The translations under genes and the position numbers were made by a program. Below are positions 1 through 6,292 of a stretch of DNA of 9,234 nt, piece after piece (the first letter of the stretch is position 1; each line of letters begins with the position of its first letter). The stretch covers positions 1-9,234 of the forward strand of contig DASUCS010000420.1 of the NCBI GenBank assembly GCA_036275935.1, given 5' to 3'. The notes beneath the pieces were generated by a model. The model had not been told where the DNA came from. It made no database searches and saw only the letters and a program-made list of their open reading frames with translations. This stretch comes from DASUCS01 sp036275935. GTDB taxonomy: Bacteria; Actinomycetota; Acidimicrobiia; Acidimicrobiales; JACDCH01.

Positions 1-691
1 GCTCCCAGTCCTCCTGGCGGCCGAGCGCGGTGAGGTCCAGGAAGTAGTAGGAGCCGCCGGTCGACTCGAGCGCACGCGCGTACTGGGAGTACGTGTGGAA
101 CACCCGGCCGTCGACCTGCAGGAAGCAGCTCCGCCCCGGCATGTCGTAGGGCTGCTCGGAGGTCTTCATGCTCTCCTGGCCCATCGCCGCGTACTCGTCG
201 AGCGTGCGGTAGTTGTAGGTGCCGAAGCCTCGGGACTCGTCGATGGTGACTCCGAAATCGAAGTTGAAGTCGGAGCCGAAGGACGAGTACCAGGGCACGT
301 TCCAGCCCTTCTTCTCCTTCCACCGCTCGAGCTTCTCGAGTGGCGCGCGCGACACCATCGCGTAGCTGGTGTCGCGAACGTGGAGGTGTTCGAGGAACCC
401 CGGTGAGATCTCGTCGGTGCCGGCCGTGCAGCTCGAGCACCCTTCGTCCCACTCCGGGTGGAACATGAAGTGGTAGATGATCAGCTGCGGCCGACCCTCG
501 AAGAGGTCCACGAGACCGACCGGACCGTTCGGGCCGTCGAACACGTAGCTCTTCTCCACGGGCACCATCGGCAGTTCCCGCCGCTTCGCGTTGAGCGCAT
601 CCCGCCGCCGAGTCAGCTCCTTCTCCTCGGCGAGCAGCTCGGTGCGAGCAGCCAACCACTCGTCCCTCGTGGCGATCCTCGGCAGCGTCAT
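1..691 (-). CDS. DUF899 (COG4312) thioredoxin-like protein, C-terminus cut by window edge
   Basis: The 230 visible residues run from an ATG at 691 to the window edge with no stop, so the C-terminus is missing; the family is usually only a few tens of residues longer. The protein opens with MTLPRIATRDEWLAAR and a charged helical segment (about residues 10-40). A thioredoxin-like region follows, with the family-type stretch YHFMFHPEWDEGC and a CxxC motif, C85-S-S-C88. The later segments VPWYSSFGSDFNFDFGV and a C-terminal YYFLDLTALGRQ are also typical of DUF899. COG4312 is described as predicted dithiol-disulfide oxidoreductases; no substrate or partner is established, and there is no signal peptide, so a cytoplasmic location is inferred. 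The start is supported by an AAGGAG ribosome site 6 nt upstream. It is transcribed away from the ABC transporter operon and has no evident functional link to it. The family call is confident; the redox role is inferred from the CxxC. Confidence 0.9.
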   Translation of the reverse strand, partial: MTLPRIATRDEWLAARTELLAEEKELTRRRDALNAKRRELPMVPVEKSYVFDGPNGPVGLVDLFEGRPQLIIYHFMFHPEWDEGCSSCTAGTDEISPGFLEHLHVRDTSYAMVSRAPLEKLERWKEKKGWNVPWYSSFGSDFNFDFGVTIDESRGFGTYNYRTLDEYAAMGQESMKTSEQPYDMPGRSCFLQVDGRVFHTYSQYARALESTGGSYYFLDLTALGRQEDWE

Positions 692-697
692 GGTTGT

Positions 698-703
698 CTC
701 CTT
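698..703 (-). promoter_or_regulatory. Shine-Dalgarno site of the DUF899 gene
   Basis: The minus strand reads AAGGAG with a 6-nt spacer to the ATG at 691-689. This is the clearest ribosome binding site in the window and fixes the start of the DUF899 gene. Confidence 0.85.
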
Positions 704-797
704 CGTCGACTCGATTGTGACGAGTGGGCGACCCGGAACTCATCGCACGGGTTCGATCCTCGACGGCCCGGACACTCGGTCGACCGGCCATGTCCTC

Positions 798-827
798 CCG
801 ACACGGCGCGACCGTTCTGAATAAAGT
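798..827 (+). promoter_or_regulatory. Candidate promoter of the ABC importer operon
   Basis: The -10 candidate is TAAAGT at 822-827 (fits TANNNT) and the -35 candidate is CCGACA at 798-803, with an 18-nt spacer. The site lies in the only AT-rich patch upstream of the lipoprotein gene and would give a leader of about 50 nt to the ATG at 885. Both boxes match the consensus at only four of six positions, so this is tentative. Confidence 0.35.
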
Positions 828-884
828 CTTTTCCTGGCGGTCGTGGTCACAGGAGTCCGTCGCACTCAACAGGGGGGATCGTCG

Positions 885-2141
885 ATGCCGGGTCGCGTTG
901 CGCGCCTTGTCGCGGCACTGATCGTCGTTGCCGGCATCACTGCCGGATGCAGCAAGAGCGACAACAAGAGCACCGGAGCGTCGGCGGCCTCGTCGAACCC
1001 CAACTGCACAGGGGCGCCGCTCAAGTTCACGTCGATCGCGACGTTGAGCGGTCCGCTCACGTTCCCGAGCCTGCTCACGGAGGCCAAGAACGCCGGTGAC
1101 GCCGCGCTCAAGGCGGTGAACGCCGAGTGCGCGCTCGGACGTCCGATCGTGATCAACGTCTGCGACGACAAGGGCGATCCGAACGAGGCCACGAAGTGCG
1201 GCCGCGCCGCGCATGACGACGGTTCCATCGCGCTGTTCGGTTCGAGCGGGTCGTACGACGGCGGCACCAGCGCCGCCAACCTGCCCGGCGTCCTCACCGG
1301 CGGTGGAAGCGTGTTCGACCTCACCGATCCCCGATCGTTCTCGATCAGCTCGCCGCTGACGCTCGTCGTCGGTGGATCGTCGACCGTCGCCGCTGCGGGG
1401 AAGACGGACGCGCTCATGGTGTCAATCGACGCGGCGGTGACCCGGACCTTCGTGCAGACGTCGCAGGACGTGGCGAAGGGCATGGGAATCAAGCTCGACG
1501 CCCTGTTCATCCCGCCGGACACGACGGACTTCGCCCCGATCGCCGCGCAGATCGCCGAACGCAAGCCGAGCGCGTTGGGCTTGATCCTGACGACGCAGAT
1601 CGTGCCGTTCTTCAACGCGCTCGCCGCCGAGGGCATCTCGGCTCACGACGTGCCCATCTTCACGGCCGTGACGTTGATGGCGCCGGAGGTGCTGCACCAG
1701 CTCGGCGACAAGGCGAACGGGGTGTACCTGCTCACGCAACAGGCGCCACCGTCCGACAAGGACAACCCTGGCATCCAGCAAATGCTCAAGGAGTTGAAGG
1801 ACTACGGCTACCCGGCCGACGGCGACCAGCTCAGTCCCGCGTCCACCGCAGCATGGGCCAACCCGCACGCGCTGGTCGACATCCTGAAGAAGTTGCCACC
1901 CGCCGACATCGCCAGCCTCGACTCGGCCAAGCTCGTCGACGCGATGGCAAAGGCCGGTCGGATCAGCCGTCCGGAGATCGCGCCGTTCGACTTCACTGCG
2001 CCGGCGTACCCCGACATCCCGTCGCTGGCCTCGTTCCGGATCTTCACGCGCGACGCGATGGTTGTGCAGGTCGAAGACGGCAGCTACAAGCGGGTGTCCG
2101 CCTTCGCCGACACCACGAAGCCGTTCAAGCTCGAGAACTGA
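885..2141 (+). CDS. ABC importer substrate-binding lipoprotein, LivK-like (Peripla_BP_6, HAAT family)
   Basis: A 418-residue secreted lipoprotein that should capture a small solute outside the membrane and deliver it to the permease encoded next. The N-terminus has basic residues, a hydrophobic core and the lipobox ITAGC, giving lipidation at C22, then a Ser/Asn/Lys-rich tether to about residue 38. The body resembles type I periplasmic binding proteins: FTSIATLSGPLT at the first strand, an ECALGRPIVINVCDDKGDPNEATKC segment in its usual place (split here by family landmarks C82, C93, C105), and a C-terminal half ending in a SYKRVSAF strand. C41 makes a fourth cysteine, so two disulfides are possible. 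The open frame reaches back to a GTG at 843, but ATG 885 is chosen: it starts a proper signal peptide and has a GGGGGA purine run at 873-878. The next gene starts 4 nt after the stop. The ligand cannot be read from sequence; this fold serves amino acids, amides, urea and aromatic acids. Confidence 0.88.
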   Translation: MPGRVARLVAALIVVAGITAGCSKSDNKSTGASAASSNPNCTGAPLKFTSIATLSGPLTFPSLLTEAKNAGDAALKAVNAECALGRPIVINVCDDKGDPNEATKCGRAAHDDGSIALFGSSGSYDGGTSAANLPGVLTGGGSVFDLTDPRSFSISSPLTLVVGGSSTVAAAGKTDALMVSIDAAVTRTFVQTSQDVAKGMGIKLDALFIPPDTTDFAPIAAQIAERKPSALGLILTTQIVPFFNALAAEGISAHDVPIFTAVTLMAPEVLHQLGDKANGVYLLTQQAPPSDKDNPGIQQMLKELKDYGYPADGDQLSPASTAAWANPHALVDILKKLPPADIASLDSAKLVDAMAKAGRISRPEIAPFDFTAPAYPDIPSLASFRIFTRDAMVVQVEDGSYKRVSAFADTTKPFKLEN

Positions 2142-2145
2142 CGCC

Positions 2146-4929
2146 GTGGTCATCGCCACCGAGTTCCTCAGTCAGACGACGCTGAGGTTCGTCCTGCTCG
2201 GAATGGCCACCGGCGCGCTGACCGCGCTCGTCGCGCTGTCGATCGTCATCGTGTACCGAGTGTCGGGCGTGCTCAACTTCGCGGCCGCGGCGCTCGGGGC
2301 AGTGGGCGCGTTCATCTGCTACTCGCTCCGCGACGACCACGGCTGGCCGACTCCCCTCGCACTCGGCGCGGGCCTGCTGGTCGGCGTCGCACTCGGCATC
2401 TTCACCTACGTGCTGATGGCAGCCCTGCGGCAGACGTCGCTGCTCGCGCGGTTGATCGCCACGCTTGCGCTCCTCACCGCCGCGCAGAGCGCCATGCTCG
2501 TGATCTGGAGCAACCAGGTCAGCGCGCCGTCGTCGCTGTTGCCTGACGACTCGATCACGATCGCTGGCGACATCCGCATCACGCAGGACCGATTGATCCT
2601 GATCGGCATCGTGCTCGTCCTCGCCGTCGCGTTGCGCTTCGTGTACAGCGGCACGTTGTTCGGACTCGCGACGTCCGCGGTCGCGGAGAACCGACGCGTC
2701 GCCGCCATTGCGAGATGGGCCCCGAGCCGCATCGAGTTCGTGAACTACGCGATCGCGGGGCTGCTCTCGGCCCTGGCCGCGATCCTCCTCGCGCCGATCG
2801 TCGGCCTGAACGCGGCCATCTTGTCGATCACGATCCTTCCCGCTCTCGCGGCCGCGCTGGTCGGTCGATTCTCGTCGTTCGCCCTCACGGTCATCGCCGC
2901 CCTGGGTATCGGCATCATCCAGAGCGAGCTGTCGCTGTACCAACCTGACCTCGCCGACTTCTTCTCGGTGAGCACGGCGTCGCTCACCGGCCTCACCGAG
3001 GCCGTCCCGCTCATCATCATCCTGGTCGTCACTGTGTTCTCGGGGAGAGCGCGGCCGACGCGCGGCGAGATGGCGTCGCGCCTTCCACTGCCCGGAAGTG
3101 GGCAGGTCGCTCGAATCCCATTGGCGATCGGACTGGTCGCAGCAGCAGTGCTGATCGTGGCGGTGCCGAGCTACGCCGATGCGCTGATCGTGACGTTCGG
3201 ACTCGGGATCATCATCGCGTCGGTGGTGGTGGTGTCCGGCTACGCCGGGCAGCTGTCGCTGTGCCAGTACGCGCTCGCCGGGTTTGGGGCGTGGGCCGCC
3301 GCCAAGACCGCGAACTCGTTCGACGCGCCGTTCCTCGTCGCGATCGTCGTCGGCGTCCTGGTCGCGACGGTGATCGGCGTGCTGGTCGCGTTGCCGGCCG
3401 TGCGGACGCGCGGCGTGACGCTCGCGATCGTCACGTTGGCCCTGTCGCTCGTCTTCAGTGCGATCGTGTTCCAGAACGCGTCGCTCACAGGGGGGTTCTC
3501 GGGGATCAAGGTCCGGAGCCCGGAGATCTTCGGGTTCGACATCGATTCGTTCGAACACCCGCAGCGCTACGCGGCTGTGATGCTGCTCGCGCTGGCCGCG
3601 GTGTCCTTCCTGGTCGCCAACATCCGACGGGGTGCGAGCGGTCGGCGGATGATCGCAGTGCGCAGCAACGAGCGTGCCGCCGCCGGCCTCGGGATCAGTG
3701 TCATCGGCGTCAAGCTCTTCGCGTTCGCGGTCGGCGCCGGCATCGCTGCGCTCGGCGGGATCCTGCTCACCTTCCGTCAGACCAACGTGCAGTTCGGTGG
3801 GTTCGATGTCTTCAGTTCGATCCTGCTCGTGCAGTACGCCGTGATCGGTGGGCTGGGTTGGATCTCGGGTGTCGTGCTCGGGGCCAGCGCCGCGCCGGGT
3901 GCGATCTCGACGCGAATCACCAACGACCTCTTCCCGAACCTCGACAACGTCGCGGCGTGGATCGCGATCTTCAGCGCAGTCGGCGTCGTGCAGCTGCTGC
4001 GCCGGGCGCCGGACGGCGTGGCGTCGCTGTGGGCCGAGTTCGGCCGCCGGGTTCCCGTCCTCGCTCGTCGACGAGCAGTCGTCGCCGCGGCTGCGATCTC
4101 GGAGTCCGACGAGTCGCCGTTGACGGCCAGGGAGCTCGAGGTCCGCGGCGTGTCGGTCAGCTTCGGAGGCGTGAAGGCCGTCGACGACGTGTCCTTCAAC
4201 GTCACGCCCGGCGAGGTTGTCGGCCTCATCGGCCCAAATGGCGCGGGGAAGACGACACTGCTCGACGTCATCTCCGGGTTCACGCGCCAGCAGTCCGGGC
4301 GCGTGTTGCTCGACGGCAAGGATGTGTCGACGTGGAGCCCTGAGCGGCGGGCCCGGTCAGGAATCGTTCGGTCGTGGCAAGGTGTCGAGCTCTTCGAAGA
4401 GCTCACCGTGCGCGACAACCTGCTGGTGGCCGACGACCAGATGTCGACACCGCGCTACCTGCGCGATCTCGTGTGGCCCGGACGCAGCACGTTGTCGTCG
4501 TACGCGGAGTCCGTCGTCGACGACCTCGGCCTGCGGGCAGTGCTCGATGAACGCCCGACGACGCTGTCGCACGGCATGATCAAGCTCGTCGGGATCGCAC
4601 GCACGATCGTGTCGAATCCGAGCATCGTGCTGCTCGACGAGCCCGCCGCGGGACTCGATCGCGACGAGAGTCGAGAGCTCACGAGCGTGATCCGTCACTT
4701 CGCGACTCGCCACGGTGTCGCCGTGGTGATCATCGAGCACGACATGGCGTTGATCCTCAACACATGTGACCGAATCGTCGCCTTGGATTTCGGTCGCGTT
4801 ATCGCCGACGGCACGCCACGCGAGGTGCAGACCGACGAGCTCGTGATTCGCGCGTACCTGGGCGAACCAATCGTCGATCCGACGACGCCGACACCCACGC
4901 TGTCGGCGGTCGAGGTCGATGCCTCGTGA
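2146..4929 (+). CDS. Fused LivH-LivM-LivG-type ABC importer: two permeases plus ATPase in one polypeptide
   Basis: A 927-residue protein combining three subunits normally made separately. Residues 1-300 form a LivH-like permease (YRVSGVLNFA at 37-46; EAA-like loop about 173-190). Residues 310-630 form a LivM-like permease (GYAGQLSL at 365-372; EAA-like loop 499-517, GRRM...GLGI). A linker leads to a LivG-like ATPase at about 661-907: Walker A GPNGAGKT (696-703, K702), Q-loop Q745, signature LSHGM (807-811), Walker B IVLLDEP with D831 and E832, D-loop AAGLD, switch H865 in IEHD, and the LivG-type ending YLG. It should form the whole membrane channel and one ATP-binding half of the importer, paired with the LivF-like protein. 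GTG 2146 is chosen because upstream residues are low-complexity Ser/Arg read out of the binding-protein gene; no clear ribosome site is seen, so coupling across the 4-nt gap is likely. An internal ATG at 3070 precedes the LivM domain but lacks a well-placed ribosome site. The signature departs from the LSGGQ/LAYGQ pattern. Confidence 0.9.
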   Translation: MVIATEFLSQTTLRFVLLGMATGALTALVALSIVIVYRVSGVLNFAAAALGAVGAFICYSLRDDHGWPTPLALGAGLLVGVALGIFTYVLMAALRQTSLLARLIATLALLTAAQSAMLVIWSNQVSAPSSLLPDDSITIAGDIRITQDRLILIGIVLVLAVALRFVYSGTLFGLATSAVAENRRVAAIARWAPSRIEFVNYAIAGLLSALAAILLAPIVGLNAAILSITILPALAAALVGRFSSFALTVIAALGIGIIQSELSLYQPDLADFFSVSTASLTGLTEAVPLIIILVVTVFSGRARPTRGEMASRLPLPGSGQVARIPLAIGLVAAAVLIVAVPSYADALIVTFGLGIIIASVVVVSGYAGQLSLCQYALAGFGAWAAAKTANSFDAPFLVAIVVGVLVATVIGVLVALPAVRTRGVTLAIVTLALSLVFSAIVFQNASLTGGFSGIKVRSPEIFGFDIDSFEHPQRYAAVMLLALAAVSFLVANIRRGASGRRMIAVRSNERAAAGLGISVIGVKLFAFAVGAGIAALGGILLTFRQTNVQFGGFDVFSSILLVQYAVIGGLGWISGVVLGASAAPGAISTRITNDLFPNLDNVAAWIAIFSAVGVVQLLRRAPDGVASLWAEFGRRVPVLARRRAVVAAAAISESDESPLTARELEVRGVSVSFGGVKAVDDVSFNVTPGEVVGLIGPNGAGKTTLLDVISGFTRQQSGRVLLDGKDVSTWSPERRARSGIVRSWQGVELFEELTVRDNLLVADDQMSTPRYLRDLVWPGRSTLSSYAESVVDDLGLRAVLDERPTTLSHGMIKLVGIARTIVSNPSIVLLDEPAAGLDRDESRELTSVIRHFATRHGVAVVIIEHDMALILNTCDRIVALDFGRVIADGTPREVQTDELVIRAYLGEPIVDPTTPTPTLSAVEVDAS

Positions 4930-5618
4930 CGGCGCTGCTCGAGGCCAAAGGTCTGTCCGCTGGCTACGGCAAGGTGGTCGTCGTGCGCGACGTCGATCTC
5001 GAGATCCGTGCGGGCGAGGTTGTCGCGCTGCTCGGACCGAACGGCGCGGGCAAGAGCACGACGTTGCTCACGCTTGCCGGTGACCTCAAGCCGCTCGGCG
5101 GAACGGTCTCGTGCCTCGGGCTCGACGGCAGCACGTCACTGCACCGACGGGCCCGAGCCGGGCTCGCGCTCGTCACGGACTCCAAGACCGTGCTCACCAC
5201 GCTGACGGCGGCCGAGAACATGCGCGTCTTCGGCACCACAGCCGAGGCAGTCATCGCACTGTTCCCCGAGCTCGAGCCGCACCTGCGGCGAAAGGTCGCA
5301 CTGCTCTCCGGTGGCCAGCAGCAGATGCTGGCGCTCGGTCTGGCCCTTTCCCGCGACCCCGCCGTCGTGCTCGCCGACGAGCTGTCGATGGGTCTCGCGC
5401 CCATGATCGTCGATCGCCTGTTCTCGGCCCTGCGCGAGGCTGCAGATCGCGGCGCGGGCGTGCTTCTCGTCGAACAGCACGTGCACAAGGCGATGGCGAT
5501 CGCCGACCGGATCTACGTCATGGACCGCGGCCGCATCGGCATCAGCGGGACAGCCGACGAGTTGCGTCAACAGGTCGACGCGATCCAGTCGTCGTACCTC
5601 GCAGACTCCTCAGCCTGA
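4926..5618 (+). CDS. LivF-like ABC importer ATPase
   Basis: A 230-residue nucleotide-binding subunit of the HAAT importer, acting at the cytoplasmic face as partner of the ATPase domain in the preceding fusion. Walker A is GPNGAGKS (37-44, K43), the signature is canonical LSGGQQQML (127-135), Walker B is VVLADELS with D151 and E152, the D-loop is MGLAP, and VEQH at 182-185 matches the LivF pattern in which Gln (Q184) holds the switch-histidine position. Length matches LivF (about 230-240). Two departures: the Q-loop region reads VTDSKTVL where LivF proteins usually have VPEGR, and Walker B continues DEL rather than DEP. The GTG start overlaps the previous stop in a GTGA junction, implying translational coupling and balanced production. 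At its 3' end it overlaps the convergent TetR gene by 9 bp. Assignment is firm; the transported solute is not known. Confidence 0.9.
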   Translation: MTALLEAKGLSAGYGKVVVVRDVDLEIRAGEVVALLGPNGAGKSTTLLTLAGDLKPLGGTVSCLGLDGSTSLHRRARAGLALVTDSKTVLTTLTAAENMRVFGTTAEAVIALFPELEPHLRRKVALLSGGQQQMLALGLALSRDPAVVLADELSMGLAPMIVDRLFSALREAADRGAGVLLVEQHVHKAMAIADRIYVMDRGRIGISGTADELRQQVDAIQSSYLADSSA

Positions 5619-6230
5619 CCGCGGTGCGCCGCCGATCGCCCGAAGGAGTTGGTCCACGAAACGACGCCACGCCTCCGGATCCGGAACGGCTTGGCCCGCA
5701 CCGCGCTGCACCAGCAAGCCGAGCTGCAGCGTCTCGATGAAGTAGAGGATCGACTCGAAGTCGGCATCAGGGGTCGCCGACCCCTCCTCGATCACTCGTT
5801 GGATCAGGGGCTCGACGATCGTCGTGCGCCAACGCTTGCGGTTCTCGGTGATCGCGTCGGCGATGTTCGGCTGCCGGCGCGCGGCGATGAACGCCTCGAG
5901 CTGCATCGCCTCGACGTCGTCGAGAGCTCCTGAGGCCCGACTCGACTCGACGAGCCCTTGCTCCACCGTCGTGCCTTCGAACCAGCGCCCGATGGGAATC
6001 GTCTCCACCTTTCGGAGGATCGCCTCCATGAGAAGCTCGTCCTTCGACGCGAACCGGCCGTAGACCGCGCCACTCGACAGGCCCGCCGCCTTGACGATGT
6101 CCATGATCTTCGTGCCGTCGTAGCCCTTCGACGCGAACACCCGCGCCGCGGCATCGAGGAGCTGGACTCGGAGCGGATCCTCGGCGTCGGCGTCCCCGAG
6201 GTCGACTGCGGGTTCCGCCGAGTCCTCCAC
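5610..6230 (-). CDS. TetR-family transcriptional regulator
   Basis: A 206-residue one-component regulator. After an acidic N-terminal tail (about 1-18) comes a TetR-type DNA-binding domain: LLDAAARVFASKGYDG (24-39), then the helix-turn-helix TKIMDIVKAAGLSSGAVYGRF (40-60, KAAGLSSGAVYGRF being the recognition part) and SKDELL. The rest is a helical ligand-binding and dimerization domain that is poorly conserved in the family, so no inducer can be named. The start is GTG 6230; an in-frame stop (TGA 6263-6261, the exporter's own stop in the same frame) lies upstream with no other start codon between, but the ribosome site is weak. It lies 30 nt downstream of the MFS exporter on the same strand, the classic layout of a repressor co-transcribed with the efflux pump it controls. 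That target is inferred from position. Its 3' end runs into the livF-like gene by 9 bp, so regulation of the importer cannot be excluded. Confidence 0.9.
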   Translation of the reverse strand: MEDSAEPAVDLGDADAEDPLRVQLLDAAARVFASKGYDGTKIMDIVKAAGLSSGAVYGRFASKDELLMEAILRKVETIPIGRWFEGTTVEQGLVESSRASGALDDVEAMQLEAFIAARRQPNIADAITENRKRWRTTIVEPLIQRVIEEGSATPDADFESILYFIETLQLGLLVQRGAGQAVPDPEAWRRFVDQLLRAIGGAPRSG

Positions 6231-6258
6231 GCCGACGAGGCTAGTGCCGTGTAATGGA

Positions 6259-6292
6259 CGTCACTCGAGGTCGGTCGCGACCGCGAGTGACG
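6259..6292. repeat. 34-nt near-perfect inverted repeat (hairpin) at the exporter/TetR junction
   Basis: The plus strand reads CGTCACTCG-A-GGTCG, a GTCG loop, then CGACC-G-CGAGTGACG: 14 base pairs with one mismatch (6268 against 6283) and a 4-nt loop. It covers the last codons and stop codon (TGA, 6263-6261) of the exporter gene and ends 28 nt before the tetR start. No T-rich tract follows on either strand, so it is not a classical intrinsic terminator. Possible roles are an mRNA-stability or processing hairpin that sets the exporter-to-regulator ratio, a U-tract-less terminator, or a dyad bound by a regulator. The structure is certain, its role is not. Confidence 0.7.

Larger units (their letters stand above)
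692..884. promoter_or_regulatory. Divergent intergenic region between DUF899 gene and ABC importer operon
   Basis: These 193 bases separate two divergent genes and hold no convincing gene. The only AT-rich patch is around 815-833. Seen directly: a 10-bp perfect palindrome CGGTCGACCG at 777-786, and a short dyad ACTCG-7 nt-CGAGT at 709-725 just upstream of the DUF899 ribosome site. On the minus strand CACAAT (719-714) lies inside that dyad and is a weak -10 candidate. Short palindromes of this size arise by chance in GC-rich DNA, so an operator role is only a possibility. Confidence 0.5.

Noticed and set aside
95..820. Plus-strand open frames across the left end (95-406 and 458-820)
   Set aside because: They lie antisense to the DUF899 gene, which has a CxxC, family motifs and a strong ribosome site; the plus frames show no motif.
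843..884. Upstream GTG (843) as start of the binding-protein gene
   Set aside because: It would place 14 polar residues before the signal peptide; ATG 885 has a purine-rich ribosome site at the right spacing.
866..1636. A 256-residue minus-strand open frame opposite the binding-protein gene
   Set aside because: No recognizable motif and no ribosome site; the plus frame has a signal peptide, lipobox and family landmarks.
2125..3558. A 477-residue minus-strand open frame opposite the permease domains
   Set aside because: It is built almost wholly of Arg, Asp, Glu, His and Gln with no domain-like pattern, as expected from the reverse reading of hydrophobic GC-rich coding sequence; the plus frame has clear permease motifs.
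3261..4343. A 360-residue plus-strand open frame inside the fused transporter gene
   Set aside because: It is Arg-rich and low in complexity, in a shifted frame, and overlaps the well-supported LivM and LivG domains.
5618..5632. Small GC palindromes (ACCGCGGT, and GCGG-TGCG-CCGC) at the livF/tetR junction as a terminator
   Set aside because: Stems of four pairs and no T-tract; too weak to call a terminator in GC-rich sequence.
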